NCBI GenBank assembly: GCA_020428265.1
Contig: JAGQND010000004.1
Span: 1 to 23,678, forward strand
Direction of reading: 5' to 3'
Length of the DNA: 23,678 bases
From: Candidatus Saccharimonadota bacterium
GTDB lineage: Bacteria > Patescibacteriota > Saccharimonadia > Saccharimonadales > Saccharimonadaceae
The notes beneath the pieces were generated by a model. That model was not told where the DNA came from. It saw only the letters and a list, made by a program, of their open reading frames with translations, and did no database searches. Shown in pieces: positions 22,130-23,678 of this stretch. Each line of letters begins with the position of its first letter. Position 1 is the first letter of the stretch. The position numbers and the translations under genes were made by a program.

Positions 22130-22767
22130 TGGCAATACTCAAAGAAAAAGGTACATTTAGACCAATAGATGAAACTTTCTTGGCGCAAAGTTTAGATGTA
22201 TTTCAGGGCGTTAGTGACATACAGGCGCAATACAATAAGGGTGATACGGACACTTTTATGAATGAGGTGCGCGATAGTATTGCTGCGAAATATCTTGGGT
22301 ATACTCACATAAATATTGATAAGCATGGGTTTGATGCTAGGCGCACCAAGCAAGATGGTGAGTATGAGTTTCTGGAAGTGAAGACCGCTAGTTTTGATGC
22401 AGATACTTGGGGCGCTACTTTTAACGATACAAATCAAGATAAAGCTGATGCGTTTAAGTCTAATAATGTATATTTATGTTTGTCGGTGTGGCGATATGCG
22501 TCGGACCCGGTATTTTTTGCGTATGGCCAAAATCCTGAAATCGGCGTCTTTCTAGAAGATAAAATGAAAAACAGGCCGCTCGGTTCGAGAAGTACACAGA
22601 GTATTTCTTTGCAGAATTTAGTAAACACTTATGGGTTTAAAATTTATTCTATAAGTAAAACACCTGAGCAAATTTATAATATATTGCAGCTAAAGAAGGG
22701 CTGCAGGAATATATCCCTAGAAGCTATCGAATGTATTAGTAGTCGTAGCTACGTCTACAATTATTAG
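22129..22767 (+). CDS. Putative restriction endonuclease, PD-(D/E)xK type
   Basis: This 212-residue protein is not a known family to me by sequence. It has the pattern of a PD-(D/E)xK nuclease: Asp69 (H-G-F-D-A-R-R), then Glu83-Val84-Lys85 (F-L-E-V-K-T), with Glu46 in a preceding helix. The gene starts at GTG 22129, which shares one base with the TAG stop of the methyltransferase (TAGTG), with AAGG and AGG upstream. Such coupling is usual for modification and restriction genes, and the likely role is cutting DNA that lacks the partner methylation. Base composition is more A+T-rich than the flanking genes, as often seen for transferred systems. Its stop overlaps that of the convergent gene. 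Confidence 0.7.
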   Translation: MAILKEKGTFRPIDETFLAQSLDVFQGVSDIQAQYNKGDTDTFMNEVRDSIAAKYLGYTHINIDKHGFDARRTKQDGEYEFLEVKTASFDADTWGATFNDTNQDKADAFKSNNVYLCLSVWRYASDPVFFAYGQNPEIGVFLEDKMKNRPLGSRSTQSISLQNLVNTYGFKIYSISKTPEQIYNILQLKKGCRNISLEAIECISSRSYVYNY

Positions 22768-23678
22768 AAGCTTACATATGCAAGTTCTTGGCGGAGGATT
22801 TTGCGTACGCTTATAGAGCCTTCAACCAAAGTGAAGTCGCCTAGCTCGCTTGGGAAATTGTCATCGATATTTCGTGCGGTGATGTATAGATTGTCTGCTA
22901 AATACGCCCGCAACTCTTTATCTAGGAAGTGCGACACAGGGAATTGTATATCGTCGCCGTCGGTAACTATGGTTATAGATGTTCCTTCGGTATCTTTGCC
23001 GTCGTGGCGCGCGTACATGACTGTGATGAGTTGTATTGGTGGGCCTAGCTTTTTGGCAATTTGACGTTGTTTTTGTAAATGTTCATTTGTGCTAGCGCTT
23101 AAACTAGAGTAGATTTTTTCGCGAAGTTCTTCTTCGTCTTGGGGGTCGTGTGTTTTGTAGTACGGGTCGGTGTTGCTTAGGTATTCTATGTACTGGCGTA
23201 AGTCTTGCAAGTCAATATTGTTGTCTTGGGCATTGGCGAAGATTAGCGCATCAGTGATATTGCTTAGCGCGTATAGTGAGTAGGCGTCCTTATTTTGCGA
23301 AGCATTTTCTGCTAGGTATAGCACGTCACTTGCTACAGATATCAGAGTTTTAGTGTTGAACCCAGCCTCGGCGCTCCACTCTTCGTATTCGTCTACTAGC
23401 TGGCTTATACGTATGTCAAATTTGTTTTTATCGAGTATTTTAAATAGTACAAAATGCCCAATGATATTTATGGCGAATTTGTTTTGCGGATGGGTGACGG
23501 ATAATATATATGCGCCGTTTGGTAGTTTGACTGGCTCTACGAAATCTTCGTCTGAGATACTGAACCCGCTCGGATAATCATCGTAGGCGAGTGCGTAGGC
23601 CTCGTTGTCGTACGTGAAAATATGCACAAAACTATCGGGGTCTGTTTGATAGTGGGCGAGCCAGCGGCCGGAGTGGTA
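22764..23678 (-). CDS. Unrecognised protein, 5' end beyond the window
   Basis: I do not recognise this protein. The minus-strand frame is open from 22764 to the right window edge. The GTG at 23627 is probably not the start, because the 17 codons upstream have no stop and encode a plausible sequence (S-G-R-W-L-A-H-Y-Q-T-D-P-D-S-F-V). The visible 304 residues are acidic with no membrane helix. A block near F-A-I-N-I-I-G-H-F-V-L-F-K-I-L looks like a beta core, and the middle (about 110-200) is mainly helical and charged. No catalytic motif is evident. The stop overlaps the restriction gene stop by 3 nt. It may be unrelated to the R-M pair. Confidence 0.6.
   Translation of the reverse strand, partial: YHSGRWLAHYQTDPDSFVHIFTYDNEAYALAYDDYPSGFSISDEDFVEPVKLPNGAYILSVTHPQNKFAINIIGHFVLFKILDKNKFDIRISQLVDEYEEWSAEAGFNTKTLISVASDVLYLAENASQNKDAYSLYALSNITDALIFANAQDNNIDLQDLRQYIEYLSNTDPYYKTHDPQDEEELREKIYSSLSASTNEHLQKQRQIAKKLGPPIQLITVMYARHDGKDTEGTSITIVTDGDDIQFPVSHFLDKELRAYLADNLYITARNIDDNFPSELGDFTLVEGSISVRKILRQELAYVSF

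Noticed and set aside
1..23678. CRISPR array or tRNA genes
   Set aside because: No regularly spaced repeats and no cloverleaf with the T-loop GTTCRA pattern was seen by eye on either strand.

Overview
The window reads as a stretch of chromosome from a small-genome bacterium, most likely a member of Candidatus Saccharibacteria (TM7) or a close Candidate Phyla Radiation lineage. This is inferred from tightly packed genes, frequent ATA and AGT codons, compact versions of housekeeping proteins, many probable leaderless starts, and the gene mix. TGA ends several clear genes (uvrC, the holin-like gene), so the UGA-glycine code of Gracilibacteria and SR1 is not in use. The taxonomic call comes from gene content only.

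Region 1-7700: a DedA membrane protein (partial, minus strand) diverges from ribosomal protein L25. Next is a DEAH-box RNA helicase cut by one in-frame TAA, an MFS transporter, the tRNA uridine hydroxylase trhO, an unrecognised protein whose 5' end contains an intrinsic terminator, and a convergent Erm/KsgA-type rRNA adenine methyltransferase.

Region 7700-16400: a collinear run of a cysteine-free compact UvrC, an M24 aminopeptidase, a four-helix holin-like membrane protein, SecG, a membrane-anchored peptide-binding protein, a GH125 alpha-mannosidase and ferrochelatase. Convergent to these lie a ZIP metal transporter and a small YdeI-type protein. SecG, the binding protein and the mannosidase fit an uptake and glycan-scavenging lifestyle, but that link is inference.

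Region 16400-19740: an MMPL-family exporter with a MarR regulator directly behind it and a palindrome over its promoter. A strong promoter then drives a chimeric ORF that joins a lipoprotein signal to the C-terminal half of an MFS transporter.

Region 19740-23678: the most unusual part. A GNAT acetyltransferase (minus strand) has a leader of about 215 nt containing a sigma70-type promoter, a 28-codon ORF, a competing stem and a terminator, which is the layout of an attenuator. Divergent from it is a self-terminating structured RNA of about 155 nt with a rod-and-bubble fold resembling 6S RNA. It lies directly in front of a two-gene restriction-modification pair: a beta-class adenine methyltransferase and a 212-residue PD-(D/E)xK protein. 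The window ends in an unrecognised ORF that runs off the right edge.

Across the window, extended -10 promoters (TGnTATAAT) recur, and in four genes the hexamer lies exactly 8 nt before the start codon, as expected for leaderless mRNAs.
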